Counted from the first letter of the stretch, positions 1-8,712 are shown. The stretch: DNA of 64,000 bases from Blautia sp. Marseille-P3201T (GCF_900120295.1 NZ_LT635465.1:151107-215106); one strand, 5' to 3'. Notes: a model not told the origin generated them from the letters alone. Made by a program: numbers and translations.

Positions 1-896
1 CCGCATGCTTCTACTGCTTTTCCTGACATTGCAATTACGTTAAATCTTGTTACTCTGTCCATACCGGCAATACCGATTGCAGATAACAAACCACCGATTG
101 TCGTTGGAATGAGACACACCAGCAAAGCAATCATGGTTGCCATTGGAATTTTTGCCCCTGCATAATCAGAAAAGCAATATAATGTAACAACTACAATAAG
201 GAAAATGATTGTCAAACTTACCAACAAAGTATTCAGCGCTATTTCATTTGGTGTTTTCTGTCTGGAAGCACCCTCTACCAAAGAAATCATTTTATCCAGA
301 AATGATTTTCCCGGTTCTGAAGTAATTCTGATTTTCAACCAGTCGCTCACTACTGTTGTACCACCTGTAACAGAGGAGAAGTCGCCGCCTGCCTCTCTTG
401 TAACAGGAGCACTTTCTCCTGTAATGGCAGACTCATCTACGGATGCAACACCTTCGATTACTTCACCGTCATTAGGAATAACTTCGTTCATTCTTACCAT
501 AACGATGTCTCCCTTTTTCAGTTCAGAAGCATTTACAACCTTTTCTGTTCCATCTTTCAGTACCAAATTTGCAACAGTATCTTTTTTTGTTTTCTTTAAG
601 GAGTCTGCCTGAGCTTTTCCTCTTCCTTCTGCCACAGACTCTGCAAAGTTTGCAAATAAAATTGTCACAAAAAGAATTACTGATACAATACCATTGTAAA
701 CTCTCAGACCACTGTCATCTCCGAAAATGGTTGGGAAGAAGGTCATTACAAGCGTAATGAAAAATCCAACTTCTACTACAAACATAACGGGATTTTTTAT
801 CATATATCTGGGATTCAGTTTCTTGAAAGCTCCTATAACAGAGCTTTTCAATATATCCTTTGTAATAAATTTTGTCTTCTTATCTTGTTTTCCCAT
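1..896 (-). CDS. kdpB: Potassium-transporting P-type ATPase subunit KdpB (3' end outside window)
   Basis: Catalytic subunit of the high-affinity Kdp potassium pump, an inner-membrane complex with KdpA, KdpC and KdpF. About 298 N-terminal residues are visible: a basic start ([10 protein letters not shown]), membrane segments, the actuator loop with the TGES motif (in [14 protein letters not shown]) and the KdpB-specific membrane stretch [17 protein letters not shown]. The left window edge cuts the frame near [10 protein letters not shown], just before the expected DKTGT phosphorylation motif, so catalytic integrity cannot be judged. The ATG at 896 follows AAAGGA, 22 nt after the kdpA stop. kdpC and any kdpDE genes would lie to the left. 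Confidence 0.95.
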   Translation of the reverse strand, partial: MGKQDKKTKFITKDILKSSVIGAFKKLNPRYMIKNPVMFVVEVGFFITLVMTFFPTIFGDDSGLRVYNGIVSVILFVTILFANFAESVAEGRGKAQADSLKKTKKDTVANLVLKDGTEKVVNASELKKGDIVMVRMNEVIPNDGEVIEGVASVDESAITGESAPVTREAGGDFSSVTGGTTVVSDWLKIRITSEPGKSFLDKMISLVEGASRQKTPNEIALNTLLVSLTIIFLIVVVTLYCFSDYAGAKIPMATMIALLVCLIPTTIGGLLSAIGIAGMDRVTRFNVIAMSGKAVEAC

Positions 897-918
897 TTTA
901 ATTACAATCCTTTCTGTT

Positions 919-2628
919 TTACGGCATCCATAAAGTCAAATGCTCTGCAATAGGGCCAAGCGCCAATGCAGGGAAGAATGTCAATGCGGCAAAGATATAA
1001 ACTACTGCTACTAAAATCGCTATAAAAATCACATTGTCCGTTCTTAATGTACCAACTGTTTCATTAACTTTGCGTTTTGCAAGCATACTTCCTGCAATGG
1101 CAAGCTGTGCAACGATTGCTATGTAACGTCCAAAGAACATTGCAAGTCCTGTTGTAATATTCCAGAAGTAGCTGTTATCTGCAAGTCCTTCAAATCCGGA
1201 ACCATTATTTGCAGCAGAAGAAGCGTATTCATAAAGAACCTGTGATAATCCATGAAATCCTTCATTGGTAATACCTGCCTGCCCTGCCCCTGTCATAACT
1301 GCCAGAGCAGAAAATCCTAAGATTAAAAGAGGATGAACAATCAATACCAGCGCTACCAGCTTCATTTCTTTTCCTTCGATCTTTTTGCCCAGATATTCAG
1401 GCGTACGTCCTATCATCAAGCCGCACAGGAATACGGCAAGTATAACGTACATAATCATATTCATCAAACCAACGCCTTTACCGCCAAACACGCAGTTTAA
1501 CATCATGTGCAGCATAGGCACCATACCACCAAGAGGGGTTAATGTATCGTGCATATTATTGACAGTACCTGTGGTAAAGGAAGTTGTTGTGGTAGTGAAA
1601 AGAGCCGATTGTGCAATTCCAAAACGGACTTCTTTTCCTTCCATACTTCCCATATCCTGATTTAATCCTGCCTGTTCCAGTGCAGGATTTCCTGCCATTT
1701 CAGATGTAAAACAAACGATAAGACCTACGATAAACAGAATAGACATTGCAGCAAAAATCGTTCTTCCTTGATTTCCAAAGAGAACTTTTTTATTCTCCTG
1801 TTTTTTCCGTTTCATTGTCATTTTTCCAAAAGTAATCACGCATGCTCCCGGCAGAACCATCATGGAGAACAACTCAATCAGGTTGGAAATAATCGTTGGG
1901 TTTTCAAATGGTGTTGTAGAGTTTGCACCGAAAAATCCACCGCCGTTTGTTCCCAGATGCTTAATACTTTCCAAGGAAGCTACCGGTCCCATTGCCAAAT
2001 CCTGAAACTGTCCTTCAATGGTCTGTACTGTCTGATTTGCTTCCAGTGTCTGCGGAACGCCCTGCCATATAAGTAACAAGCCTGCGATAAAAGATACAGG
2101 GATTAAAATACGTGTGGTAATTCTTACCATGTCTTCATAGAAGTTACCCACATCTTTTTGTTTTCCTGCCAGTCCTCTGCAAAACGCCATACATGCTGCA
2201 TATCCGCTTGCTGCTGATACAAACATCATAAAGATAATAACCAGCATCTGGCTTAAATAGGAAAGTCCTGACTCACCGGAATAATGCTGCAGGTTTGTAT
2301 TTGTCATAAAACTGATAATGGTATTAAAGGAAAGCGTTGGCTCCATTGCTTCAATCCCATTAGGGTTTGCAAATAAAATTCCTTGCAGTCTTAATACCAG
2401 ATATCCGATAAATACCATAACCGCATTTGTTGTTAATAAATGCAGCGCATACTGTTTCCAGTTCATTCCCTCTCTGCCGATATGACAAATTTTGTAAATG
2501 GTATTGTCTAGCGGATTAAAAATCTTATCGGCGAAGGTCTTTTGTTTTGTAGCAATATGATACATATAAGTTCCCATTGGAATTACCAGTATCATGAATA
2601 TTGCAAGTGTAAGTACAATCTGTAACAT
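919..2628 (-). CDS. kdpA: Potassium-transporting ATPase potassium-binding subunit KdpA
   Basis: KdpA is the channel-like potassium-selecting subunit of the Kdp pump, related to the Trk/Ktr/HKT superfamily. At 569 aa it is near full family length and hydrophobic throughout. Selectivity-filter loops typical of KdpA are visible: [22 protein letters not shown], the TVNNMH stretch and [10 protein letters not shown]. The start is supported by a strong AGGAGG-type Shine-Dalgarno a few bases upstream. It sits between kdpF and kdpB and is surely co-transcribed with them. No disruption is seen. Confidence 0.97.
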   Translation of the reverse strand: MLQIVLTLAIFMILVIPMGTYMYHIATKQKTFADKIFNPLDNTIYKICHIGREGMNWKQYALHLLTTNAVMVFIGYLVLRLQGILFANPNGIEAMEPTLSFNTIISFMTNTNLQHYSGESGLSYLSQMLVIIFMMFVSAASGYAACMAFCRGLAGKQKDVGNFYEDMVRITTRILIPVSFIAGLLLIWQGVPQTLEANQTVQTIEGQFQDLAMGPVASLESIKHLGTNGGGFFGANSTTPFENPTIISNLIELFSMMVLPGACVITFGKMTMKRKKQENKKVLFGNQGRTIFAAMSILFIVGLIVCFTSEMAGNPALEQAGLNQDMGSMEGKEVRFGIAQSALFTTTTTSFTTGTVNNMHDTLTPLGGMVPMLHMMLNCVFGGKGVGLMNMIMYVILAVFLCGLMIGRTPEYLGKKIEGKEMKLVALVLIVHPLLILGFSALAVMTGAGQAGITNEGFHGLSQVLYEYASSAANNGSGFEGLADNSYFWNITTGLAMFFGRYIAIVAQLAIAGSMLAKRKVNETVGTLRTDNVIFIAILVAVVYIFAALTFFPALALGPIAEHLTLWMP

Positions 2629-2658
2629 TCCTTTTCTCCTCCAAGCTTCCTTTATGTC

Positions 2659-2736
2659 TTACAGTTTCTCCGGATAAATCAAAGCATAAAACAAATATCC
2701 GGCAAGCAATAAAATAATCATACCTAATAAAATCAT
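2659..2736 (-). CDS. kdpF: KdpF, 25-aa single-span subunit of the Kdp pump
   Basis: Reads MILLGMIILLLAGYLFYALI followed by YPEKL: one membrane helix with the GYLxYALI pattern of KdpF, the small peptide that stabilises the Kdp complex. It is preceded by AAGGAGG, and its ATG overlaps the TGA of the preceding 40-aa frame (ATGA), implying translational coupling. kdpA follows about 30 nt later. Confidence 0.9.
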   Translation of the reverse strand: MILLGMIILLLAGYLFYALIYPEKL

Positions 2737-2855
2737 TTGCGCTCCTCCTTAGAAACGGTAATTCCTACCTGTTTTTCACACCAGTCAGCCAAAAGCTTCA
2801 TACTGCCAAAACATATTGCCAAAATTAAAATCATCAATAAATCCATATTCTTCAT
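2733..2855 (-). CDS. 40-aa hydrophobic peptide at the head of the kdp operon
   Basis: A small frame starting MKNMDLLMILILAICFGSMK, with one predicted membrane helix and a charged tail ending SKEERK. The ATG at 2855 follows a purine-rich GGAAGAAAGAGAG stretch, and its TGA overlaps the kdpF ATG. Position, coupling and size argue that it is translated. Clostridial kdp operons have been described with two tiny hydrophobic frames ahead of kdpA (kdpZ and kdpY in Clostridium acetobutylicum, as I recall); this would be the first of such a pair. Its function is unknown. Confidence 0.7.
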   Translation of the reverse strand: MKNMDLLMILILAICFGSMKLLADWCEKQVGITVSKEERK

Positions 2856-2914
2856 CTCTCTTTCTTCCTTTATAGCAGAACCTAGTGTAGCACAGGTAAT
2901 TTTAAATTCGTGTT

Positions 2915-2950
2915 ATAATACAGAAGTGAGGTATTAAAATGGTATTAAAA
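2915..2950 (-). promoter_or_regulatory. Putative KdpE-type operator and promoter of the kdp operon
   Basis: On the minus strand TTTTAATACC occurs twice in tandem with an 11-bp period (plus-strand 2941-2950 and 2930-2939). Nine bases later comes TATTAT (2915-2920), a possible -10, with no good -35. Tandem direct repeats one helical turn apart, close to a -10, are the usual binding layout of OmpR/PhoB-family response regulators, to which KdpE belongs. The protein link is inferred. Confidence 0.45.
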
Positions 2951-2983
2951 CAGCATAAAAATCTCTATTCTAAAAATTTTTCT

Positions 2984-4270
2984 TTATTTTTCTAAACGAT
3001 ATCCCATGCAGTCTAAGAACAATTCTGCATACATGGCATTTGCCCATGAAAACCATTCTCTTGTAAAGCGAGTATCGTCTTCACAACAAAATCCTTCGTG
3101 CATAACACCTTTGCCGCCGGTTGTAGCAGCCATTGTTTTTAAAATTTCCATTTTCTTTTCCTGTTCAGTTTCTGTAAGTCCCTGAATTGCCATAGCAATA
3201 TGCCAAACATAGTTGGAAGGTGTATGAGGGCTTCCAATTCCTGCTGCCTTTTCTCCCTTGAAATAGAATGGATTAGCTTCGCTAAGGAGCAGTCTTCTTG
3301 TATTTCCTGCAATTTCCCTATCAGAAGGATATCCCAAATAATCCATGGAAAGAAGACTTGGTACATTGGCATCGTCCATTAAGTTGTACATACCAAAACC
3401 ATCTGTTTCATAGGCATATACCATACCGAATTCTTCTGTAAAAGTCTTACCGATTGCCTCAATCGCCTGATAAACTTCGTCTTTTAATTCTTTTGCTGCC
3501 TTGGCAAGCTCCTCGTTATGATAAATCTCTGTTTCAATTTCTTCCAGATATCCCAAAACAACTACTGCGAACATATTAGAAGGAATTAAATATCCATAAG
3601 TACAAGCATCATCGCTTGGACGGAAACCTGACCAAATAAGACCTGTTCCTGATTTTACCAGAGCGCCTTTTCCGTCTCTGGAAAGTGTATCACGGTAATA
3701 TCCGTTGTTTCTGTTAAAACGATAAGAAGATTTGTCTTCATGGTACTGCTCTGTACGGAATACTTCCAGAATTTTTTCTACACCTTTCTGGAAATCTTCG
3801 TTAAACTGTGTTACACAATCTGCGTTTTTCCATAATAAGTAAGCCAACTGAATTGGGTAGCATAAAGAGTCAATCTCAAATTTTCTTTCCCATACCCATG
3901 GGCTCTGATTTGGATCATCCTTTTCCCAGCAGTCACCGCTTGCAGAATGGTTGAAAGCATTTGCATACTCATCAATATTGATATACATAAACTGTCTTCT
4001 CACAAGTCCTGCAATTAACTCACAAATTTCCTCATCTTCCTTTGCAAGGAAGATATATGGACGAAGCTGTGCAGCGGAGTCTCTCAGCCACATAGCCGGA
4101 ATATCACCTGTAATTACATGTGTGGTGTTGTTTTCCATTCTCTTTACTGTGGTATCCAATGTATTTGTATAACAAGTTACAAATAAGTCCATTAATTCCG
4201 GATAATCTTTTGATTTTTCTTTTAATTCCTCTAAAAATTTGTCCATTGTTTTCTGCATTTGTTCACTCAT
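2984..4270 (-). CDS. Glycoside hydrolase family 125, exo-alpha-1,6-mannosidase
   Basis: Resembles the GH125 family (formerly DUF1237) of exo-acting alpha-1,6-mannosidases that trim N-glycan-type mannosides, usually in the cytoplasm. The 428-aa length fits. Family landmarks include ITGDIPAMWLRDSAAQLRPY near residue 54, WSGFRPSDDA with Asp220 in the place of the general acid, and MHEGF with Glu392 in the place of the base, near the C-terminus. No signal peptide is present, so it would act on imported oligosaccharide. It follows the yccF-like gene by 21 nt and probably shares its promoter. No mannoside transporter is adjacent. Confidence 0.9.
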   Translation of the reverse strand: MSEQMQKTMDKFLEELKEKSKDYPELMDLFVTCYTNTLDTTVKRMENNTTHVITGDIPAMWLRDSAAQLRPYIFLAKEDEEICELIAGLVRRQFMYINIDEYANAFNHSASGDCWEKDDPNQSPWVWERKFEIDSLCYPIQLAYLLWKNADCVTQFNEDFQKGVEKILEVFRTEQYHEDKSSYRFNRNNGYYRDTLSRDGKGALVKSGTGLIWSGFRPSDDACTYGYLIPSNMFAVVVLGYLEEIETEIYHNEELAKAAKELKDEVYQAIEAIGKTFTEEFGMVYAYETDGFGMYNLMDDANVPSLLSMDYLGYPSDREIAGNTRRLLLSEANPFYFKGEKAAGIGSPHTPSNYVWHIAMAIQGLTETEQEKKMEILKTMAATTGGKGVMHEGFCCEDDTRFTREWFSWANAMYAELFLDCMGYRLEK

Positions 4271-4291
4271 TTCTCATAGTCCTTTCTTTTC

Positions 4292-4651
4292 TTATACAAT
4301 TTCTGCTCCAAAGGGCATAAGCGCCAGCTTTGCAAGCTTAAACTGCTGCAAACCAAAAGGAATGCCTATCACAGTAATACATAAAACCACCCCAAAAACC
4401 AAATGCTCCAGCGCAAGCGGCAGTCCTGATACCACCAGCCAGATAATATTTAAAATCAAAGAGCCTGCTCCTCCACCGTAAGAAACCTCTTTTCCAAACG
4501 GAAAAAAACTTAAAGACGCAAACTTAAAGCATTGCAGTCCCACAGGAATTCCGATAATCGTAATACACCACAGACATCCTGCCAGACACCAGCTAAGACC
4601 GGAAATACAGCCTCCGAAAATAAACCACAATAAGTTTCCTAAACAGCCCAT
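4292..4651 (-). CDS. YccF-like inner membrane protein
   Basis: A 119-aa membrane protein built from two similar halves, each with a glycine/tryptophan-rich helix pair. WCITIIGIPVGLQCFKFA in the first half matches LCITVIGIPFGLQQFKLA in the second, and both end in a PFG turn. This is the duplicated YccF (DUF307) domain. Function is unknown. The start follows ACAGGAGGT. It begins a two-gene unit with the GH125 gene; the pairing looks incidental. Confidence 0.85.
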   Translation of the reverse strand: MGCLGNLLWFIFGGCISGLSWCLAGCLWCITIIGIPVGLQCFKFASLSFFPFGKEVSYGGGAGSLILNIIWLVVSGLPLALEHLVFGVVLCITVIGIPFGLQQFKLAKLALMPFGAEIV

Positions 4652-4677
4652 TTTCTACCTCCTGTTTATTTCTTCCT

Positions 4678-4706
4678 ATCATACCATTCTCGAATATCCT
4701 GCGCAA
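4678..4706 (-). promoter_or_regulatory. Sigma-A-type promoter of the yccF-GH125 unit
   Basis: On the minus strand TTGCGC (4701-4706), a 17-bp spacer and TATGAT (4678-4683) stand about 27 bases before the yccF-like ATG. Confidence 0.6.
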
Positions 4707-4725
4707 GTACTTGTTTTTTCCCTTT

Positions 4726-4740
4726 TGTGATTTTGTCACA
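4726..4740. promoter_or_regulatory. Dyad TGTGA-N5-TCACA between divergent genes
   Basis: A perfect inverted repeat with 5-bp arms lies between the yccF-like gene (minus) and the SDR gene (plus). It overlaps TTGTCA (4733-4738), a possible -35 for the SDR gene. The arms equal the classical Crp half-site, but the spacer is 5 rather than 6. A shared operator is plausible but unproven. Confidence 0.4.
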
Positions 4741-4797
4741 GATAATTTCCCCGTGAATATATATACTAAATTTATCAAGTATAAGAGGTGAATAATT

Positions 4798-5544
4798 ATG
4801 AGATTAAAAGATAAAGTAGCAATTATAACAGGTGGAAGCCGAGGCATTGGATATGCCACTGCTGACGCATTTTTAAGAGAAGGTGCAAAGGTAATTTTAA
4901 CTGCCAGCTCTATGGAGTCTGCCCAAAAAGCAGTCGCACAATTAAAGGAAAAATATCCTGACTCTACAGTAGTGGGAATTAGTCCTGATTTAAGCAATTT
5001 AAAAGATGTAAGAGAAGAATTTAAAAACGTCACTTCAAAATATGGATGTGTGGATATTCTTGTCAACAACGCCGGGGTTTCAGAAAGCACACTTTTTACA
5101 GATTACACAGAAGAAATGTTTGATAAGGTTATGGACTTGAATGTAAAAGGTGTATTTAATGCCACAAAAGCAGCTTCTGAATGCATGGTGGCACGCAAGA
5201 AAGGTGTTATTCTAAGTACTTCTTCCATGGTAAGTATTTATGGACAACCAAGCGGCATTGCCTATCCTACTTCCAAATTTGCAGTAAATGGTCTTACCGT
5301 ATCTCTTGCGCGGGAGCTTGGTCCAAAAGGCATTCGTGTCAATGCAGTAGCTCCCGGAATTACAGAAACAGACATGATGAAAGCCGTTCCAAAAGAAATT
5401 ATCGAACCGATGATTGCACAAATTCCATTAAGACGTTTAGGCCAGCCTGAAGATATTGCCAATGCTTTTGTTTTCCTGGCTTCTGACGAAGCTTCCTACA
5501 TCACAGGTGTAGTATTAAGTGTAGACGGACTTGCCCGCACATAA
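4798..5544 (+). CDS. Short-chain dehydrogenase, BaiA-like (possible hydroxysteroid dehydrogenase)
   Basis: A classical NAD(P)-dependent SDR of 248 aa: nucleotide-binding TGGSRGIG (residues 11-18), NNAG (90-93), catalytic Ser near 142-143, Tyr156 and Lys160 (AYPTSK), and a GITETDMM substrate loop. As I recall it, the clostridial bile-acid enzyme BaiA shares the spacing and several idiosyncratic stretches, such as PDL after the second strand, DLNVKGVFN, PMKR/PLRR and a C-terminal SVDG. FabG-like reductases share the fold, so the substrate is uncertain. It is monocistronic, starts after AGAGGTG, and ends in a strong bidirectional terminator. Confidence 0.8.
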   Translation: MRLKDKVAIITGGSRGIGYATADAFLREGAKVILTASSMESAQKAVAQLKEKYPDSTVVGISPDLSNLKDVREEFKNVTSKYGCVDILVNNAGVSESTLFTDYTEEMFDKVMDLNVKGVFNATKAASECMVARKKGVILSTSSMVSIYGQPSGIAYPTSKFAVNGLTVSLARELGPKGIRVNAVAPGITETDMMKAVPKEIIEPMIAQIPLRRLGQPEDIANAFVFLASDEASYITGVVLSVDGLART

Positions 5545-5548
5545 ACCG

Positions 5549-5590
5549 AAAAGGAGAGCGCTCAACGTTTAATGCGTCCGCTCTCCTTTT
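5549..5590. terminator. Bidirectional terminator between the SDR and lysR genes
   Basis: AAAAGGAGAGCG (5549-5560) pairs perfectly with CGCTCTCCTTTT (5579-5590), a 12-bp stem with T-runs in both directions. It overlaps the last codons of the convergent lysR-type gene. Confidence 0.9.
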
Positions 5591-6453
5591 ACCATATCTA
5601 TAAATGCCTGCATTTGAGGTGTAACCCATTTATTTTTATAATATAATAATTGACTGTACATTTTTACACCGGGTAAATCTGTATCAATCTGCATAAGTTT
5701 TCCTCTTTTTAACTCTTTTCTCACCGTAAATTCCGGTAAAAAAGAAACACCCATTCCTCTTTTCAGCAAATTAATAATGGTTTCTGTATTCCCAATCTCC
5801 AATACAGGAGAAATCCGTAAATCACGTTCTGATAAAAGTCTTTCCAGTTCATAATGATAGGCAGCGCCCCTCTCTGTAAGGAGAAATGGTTCTTGTATCA
5901 ATTCCTGTATCTGTACTTCTCTCTTTTCCGTCATTTCCTTTCCCAGTGTAACAAAAATAATTTCTTCTGTTCTTTGCATTGCACAAGTCCACTCAGGATT
6001 ACAGATTTTCTGATCCAACGTAAAAATCAAATCCAAATCATTTCCTTTTGCCATTTCAAGCAAATCTGCTGTTTTGCCGGATTTAATTACAATTTCAATC
6101 TCAGGGCAAATCTTATGAAGCTTCAATATCAAATCAGGAAGCAACGCTGTACAAATTGACTCCACACCCCCTATTTTCAATTCTCCTCTGGGCACACTAC
6201 TTTTCTTTGAAAAATCTAATGCCCGATTAGTAACTCTCATAATTTCGTTTGCATAAAAAACAAATTCCTGTCCCTTCTCTGTTAAGTAAACCCTTTTCCC
6301 AATTCTTTCAAAAAGCTGTGTATCCAATTCTTTTTCTAATTGTTGTATCTGAACAGTTACTGCTGATTGCGAATATCCCAGTTGTTCTGCTGCTTTTGAA
6401 AAATTCTGTGTACCCGCCACTTTTAAAAATGTAACAATATTTCTAATTTCCAT
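5569..6453 (-). CDS. LysR-family transcriptional regulator
   Basis: A 294-aa LysR-type regulator. The N-terminal winged helix-turn-helix covers roughly residues 1-60 (FLKVAGTQNFSKAAEQLGYS, then SAVTVQIQQLEKEL). The C-terminal periplasmic-binding-like effector domain follows (RGELKIGGVESI onward). It is divergent from the aromatic amino-acid decarboxylase with 130 bp between them, the usual arrangement for a regulator and its target. Its effector may be an aromatic amino acid or amine, but that is inference. Confidence 0.9.
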   Translation of the reverse strand: MEIRNIVTFLKVAGTQNFSKAAEQLGYSQSAVTVQIQQLEKELDTQLFERIGKRVYLTEKGQEFVFYANEIMRVTNRALDFSKKSSVPRGELKIGGVESICTALLPDLILKLHKICPEIEIVIKSGKTADLLEMAKGNDLDLIFTLDQKICNPEWTCAMQRTEEIIFVTLGKEMTEKREVQIQELIQEPFLLTERGAAYHYELERLLSERDLRISPVLEIGNTETIINLLKRGMGVSFLPEFTVRKELKRGKLMQIDTDLPGVKMYSQLLYYKNKWVTPQMQAFIDMVKGERTH

Positions 6454-6514
6454 ATGGTCCTCTTAATTAAATATTTTCATATATATTATAAAATTTATCA
6501 ATTTAACAAATAGA

Positions 6515-6532
6515 TAGTTTTAGTGTAAACTA
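6515..6532. promoter_or_regulatory. Dyad operator in the lysR-decarboxylase intergenic region
   Basis: TAGTTT (6515-6520) and AAACTA (6527-6532) are perfect inverted arms around TAGTGT. The dyad lies immediately upstream of, and overlapping, the candidate -10 TACTATATT (6531-6539) of the decarboxylase gene, with no good -35. This is consistent with a LysR-type activator site. Confidence 0.5.
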
Positions 6533-6583
6533 CTATATTAAAGGCGTCAAGAAAACAATGAATTTTTAGGAGTTAATAATATT

Positions 6584-8014
6584 ATGATAAACAGTGAAAA
6601 TATTTTAAACAGCGCTCAATTAGAAGAAGAAATTAAAAATTTCGTACATGATTTTTGTCTGGAAAAGCATGATATCCATACACAGCAGGTCATCTGGAAT
6701 GCACCAAGTGGACAGGCTGAAAAAATAAAACAGTTGGGAATTCCTAAAGACGGGCGTCCTGCTAATGAAGTCGTTCAGGAAATGATGAACGAAGTATACC
6801 AGTATCGAGGAGACTCCAATCACCCCCGTTTCTTTGGATTTGTACCAGGTCCTGCATCTTCCATTTCATGGCTCGGAGATATTATGACATCTGCCTATAA
6901 TATCCACGCAGGCGGAAGCAAATTAGCGCCCATGGTAAACTGTATTGAGCAGGAAGTGTTGAAGTGGCTCTGCACACAGGCAGGATTTGGTGAAAAATCA
7001 GGAGGTGTCTTTGTAAGTGGCGGATCCATGGCAAATATTACAGCTCTTACCGCTGCCAGGGACAATAAACTGACTGATGAAACTCTTCATCTGGGTGTAG
7101 CATATATTTCTGACCAGACACACAGCTCTGTTGCAAAAGGTCTTAGAATTATTGGAATTCCAAATAAAAGAATTCGTAAAATCCCTACTACGCCGGACTT
7201 CAAAATCAATACAACAATCCTGGAACAAACTATTTTGGCTGATAAAGAAGCCGGACTTATTCCCTTTGTTGTTATTGGAACTGCCGGAACTACCAACACA
7301 GGAAGCGTTGATCCTATAAAGGACATTTCATCTATCTGCCAGAAACACAACCTTTGGTTTCATGTTGATGGTGCTTATGGGGCATCTGTCCTGTTAAGTC
7401 CGAAATACCGTCACCTTTTAGACGGAATAGAACTGGCTGACAGTTTAAGCTGGGATGCCCATAAATGGCTGTTTCAAACTTATGGCTGCGCTATGGTTCT
7501 GGTAAAGGATATTCAACACTTATTCCACAGTTTTCACGTAAATCCGGAATATTTAAAAGACGTACAAGGCGACAGAGAACACATTAACACATGGGATATC
7601 GGTATGGAGCTTACCAGACCTGCCAGAGGCTTAAAGCTTTGGCTCACTCTTCAGATTTTAGGAAGCGACTTAATCGGCAGCGCTATTGAACACGGCTTTC
7701 AGCTTGCACACTGGGCAGAAGACTCCTTAAAGGAACTTCCTGACTGGGAAATTGTCTCCCCTGCACAGCTTGCTATGGTAAATTTCCGCTATGCCCCTAA
7801 AGGTTTATCCAAAGAGCAAATCGATCTTTTAAACGAAAAAATTTCCGAAAAAATTCTGGAAAGCGGATACGCTGCTGTATTTACCACGGTTCTTCACGAA
7901 AAGACAGTTCTTCGTATATGCGCCCTTCATCCAGAAGCAGAAAAAGAAGATATGGAAAAAACAATTCATTTATTAGATACTTATGGGAAGGAACTTTGTA
8001 AAGATATGAAATAA
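6584..8014 (+). CDS. PLP-dependent aromatic amino-acid decarboxylase, tryptophan decarboxylase type
   Basis: A group II pyridoxal-phosphate decarboxylase of 476 aa. The cofactor lysine is Lys294 in SWDAHKW, the ring-stacking His is in DQTHSS (His180), and Asp262 lies in HVDGAYG. Substrate-side stretches [13 protein letters not shown] (from residue 80) and [14 protein letters not shown] match the Ruminococcus gnavus tryptophan decarboxylase as I remember it, with long near-identical runs such as [20 protein letters not shown]. That enzyme makes tryptamine and also accepts phenylalanine. It is monocistronic, starts after TTTTAGGAG and is followed by a hairpin. The exact substrate range needs an assay. 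Confidence 0.88.
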   Translation: MINSENILNSAQLEEEIKNFVHDFCLEKHDIHTQQVIWNAPSGQAEKIKQLGIPKDGRPANEVVQEMMNEVYQYRGDSNHPRFFGFVPGPASSISWLGDIMTSAYNIHAGGSKLAPMVNCIEQEVLKWLCTQAGFGEKSGGVFVSGGSMANITALTAARDNKLTDETLHLGVAYISDQTHSSVAKGLRIIGIPNKRIRKIPTTPDFKINTTILEQTILADKEAGLIPFVVIGTAGTTNTGSVDPIKDISSICQKHNLWFHVDGAYGASVLLSPKYRHLLDGIELADSLSWDAHKWLFQTYGCAMVLVKDIQHLFHSFHVNPEYLKDVQGDREHINTWDIGMELTRPARGLKLWLTLQILGSDLIGSAIEHGFQLAHWAEDSLKELPDWEIVSPAQLAMVNFRYAPKGLSKEQIDLLNEKISEKILESGYAAVFTTVLHEKTVLRICALHPEAEKEDMEKTIHLLDTYGKELCKDMK

Positions 8015-8023
8015 ATTTATTTG

Positions 8024-8054
8024 CCCGCAAATCTCCATTTTTGAGACTTGCGGG
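8024..8054 (+). terminator. Terminator-like hairpin after the decarboxylase
   Basis: CCCGCAA (8024-8030) pairs with TTGCGGG (8048-8054); the stem extends through TCTC/GAGA with one mismatch. There is no clear T-run, so termination strength is uncertain. Confidence 0.55.
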
Positions 8055-8189
8055 TGATTGGAATAATGTGTAAACGCCAAATAGCGAGTACCTTTTCAAA
8101 ATCATCCTATGTGAGATAATAGACTCATCATTATAAAGTCCAAAAAGTTTAGTACTCAACTTTTTAGACTTAGCTACAGGAGGTGAGTC

Positions 8190-8402
8190 ATGAAATCTCA
8201 CACAAGTTTAGTTGCACAGCAAACCCGCTTGAGCGAATGGGCAGAACTGATCAGGGACTGTAAAAACCGTCCACAGGGAATGAAAATCGATGAATGGTGT
8301 CAGCTGCACGACATTACAAAAGCGAGTTACTACTGGAGACTCCGGAAAGTCCGTGAAGCTTACTTAGAAACTGCGGATCATACACAAGCCTTTGTAGAGT
8401 AA
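8190..8402 (+). CDS. IS66 TnpA-like accessory protein (orphan)
   Basis: A 70-aa basic protein with a helix-turn-helix-like core: SEWAELIRDCKNRPQGMKID, then EWCQLHDITKASYYWRLRKV. The pattern WAELI...EWC...I.K..YY.RLRKVR is typical of the first frame of clostridial IS66 elements. It starts after GGAGGTGAG. The normal partners TnpB and the transposase are missing, so it is probably a relic, although the frame is intact. Confidence 0.75.
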   Translation: MKSHTSLVAQQTRLSEWAELIRDCKNRPQGMKIDEWCQLHDITKASYYWRLRKVREAYLETADHTQAFVE

Positions 8403-8520
8403 GCGCTTAATTTTTGGGTAACTACAAATTTATCCTTTTTTCATTCATAATGATAGAAAATAGTTTTTACTCCATCATCTTGATAGGAAGTAGATTTTTA
8501 CTACAATTGGAGGTTTCATT

Positions 8521-8712
8521 ATGAATGGTAAACGTGCTCCAGGCCGTTCTCTGGATGAATGGCTGGAACTGGTGACATCCTGCAGGCAAAGCGGTCTTAC
8601 CGATGCTGCCTGGTGTCATGAAAATGGGATTTCTCCCAGCTGTTTTTACAATGCTGTCAGCAGGCTTCGCAAAAGAGCCTGTGAGATACCAGAACCATCT
8701 GGAAAAGCATGA
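8521..8712 (+). CDS. Second IS66 TnpA-like protein (orphan)
   Basis: A 63-aa frame (RSLDEWLELVTSCRQSGLTD followed by AAWCHENGISPSCFYNAVSR) with the same architecture as the upstream frame but a different sequence: W.ELV..CR.SGL.D.AWC.ENGIS...FYNA..RLR. It has its own AATTGGAGG ribosome-binding site. Either two different IS66 copies decayed next to each other, or this lineage carries a two-TnpA arrangement. Confidence 0.72.
   Translation: MNGKRAPGRSLDEWLELVTSCRQSGLTDAAWCHENGISPSCFYNAVSRLRKRACEIPEPSGKA

Noticed and set aside
4593..5090. 165-codon open frame on the minus strand opposite the 5' part of the SDR gene
   Set aside because: It runs antisense through a well-supported SDR gene and its promoter, has no recognisable domain and overlaps yccF; a frame shadow.
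8399..8410. GTAAGCGCTTA as a possible inner IS66 terminal repeat
   Set aside because: It overlaps the stop of the first TnpA frame, is self-complementary and has the wrong context for an element end.
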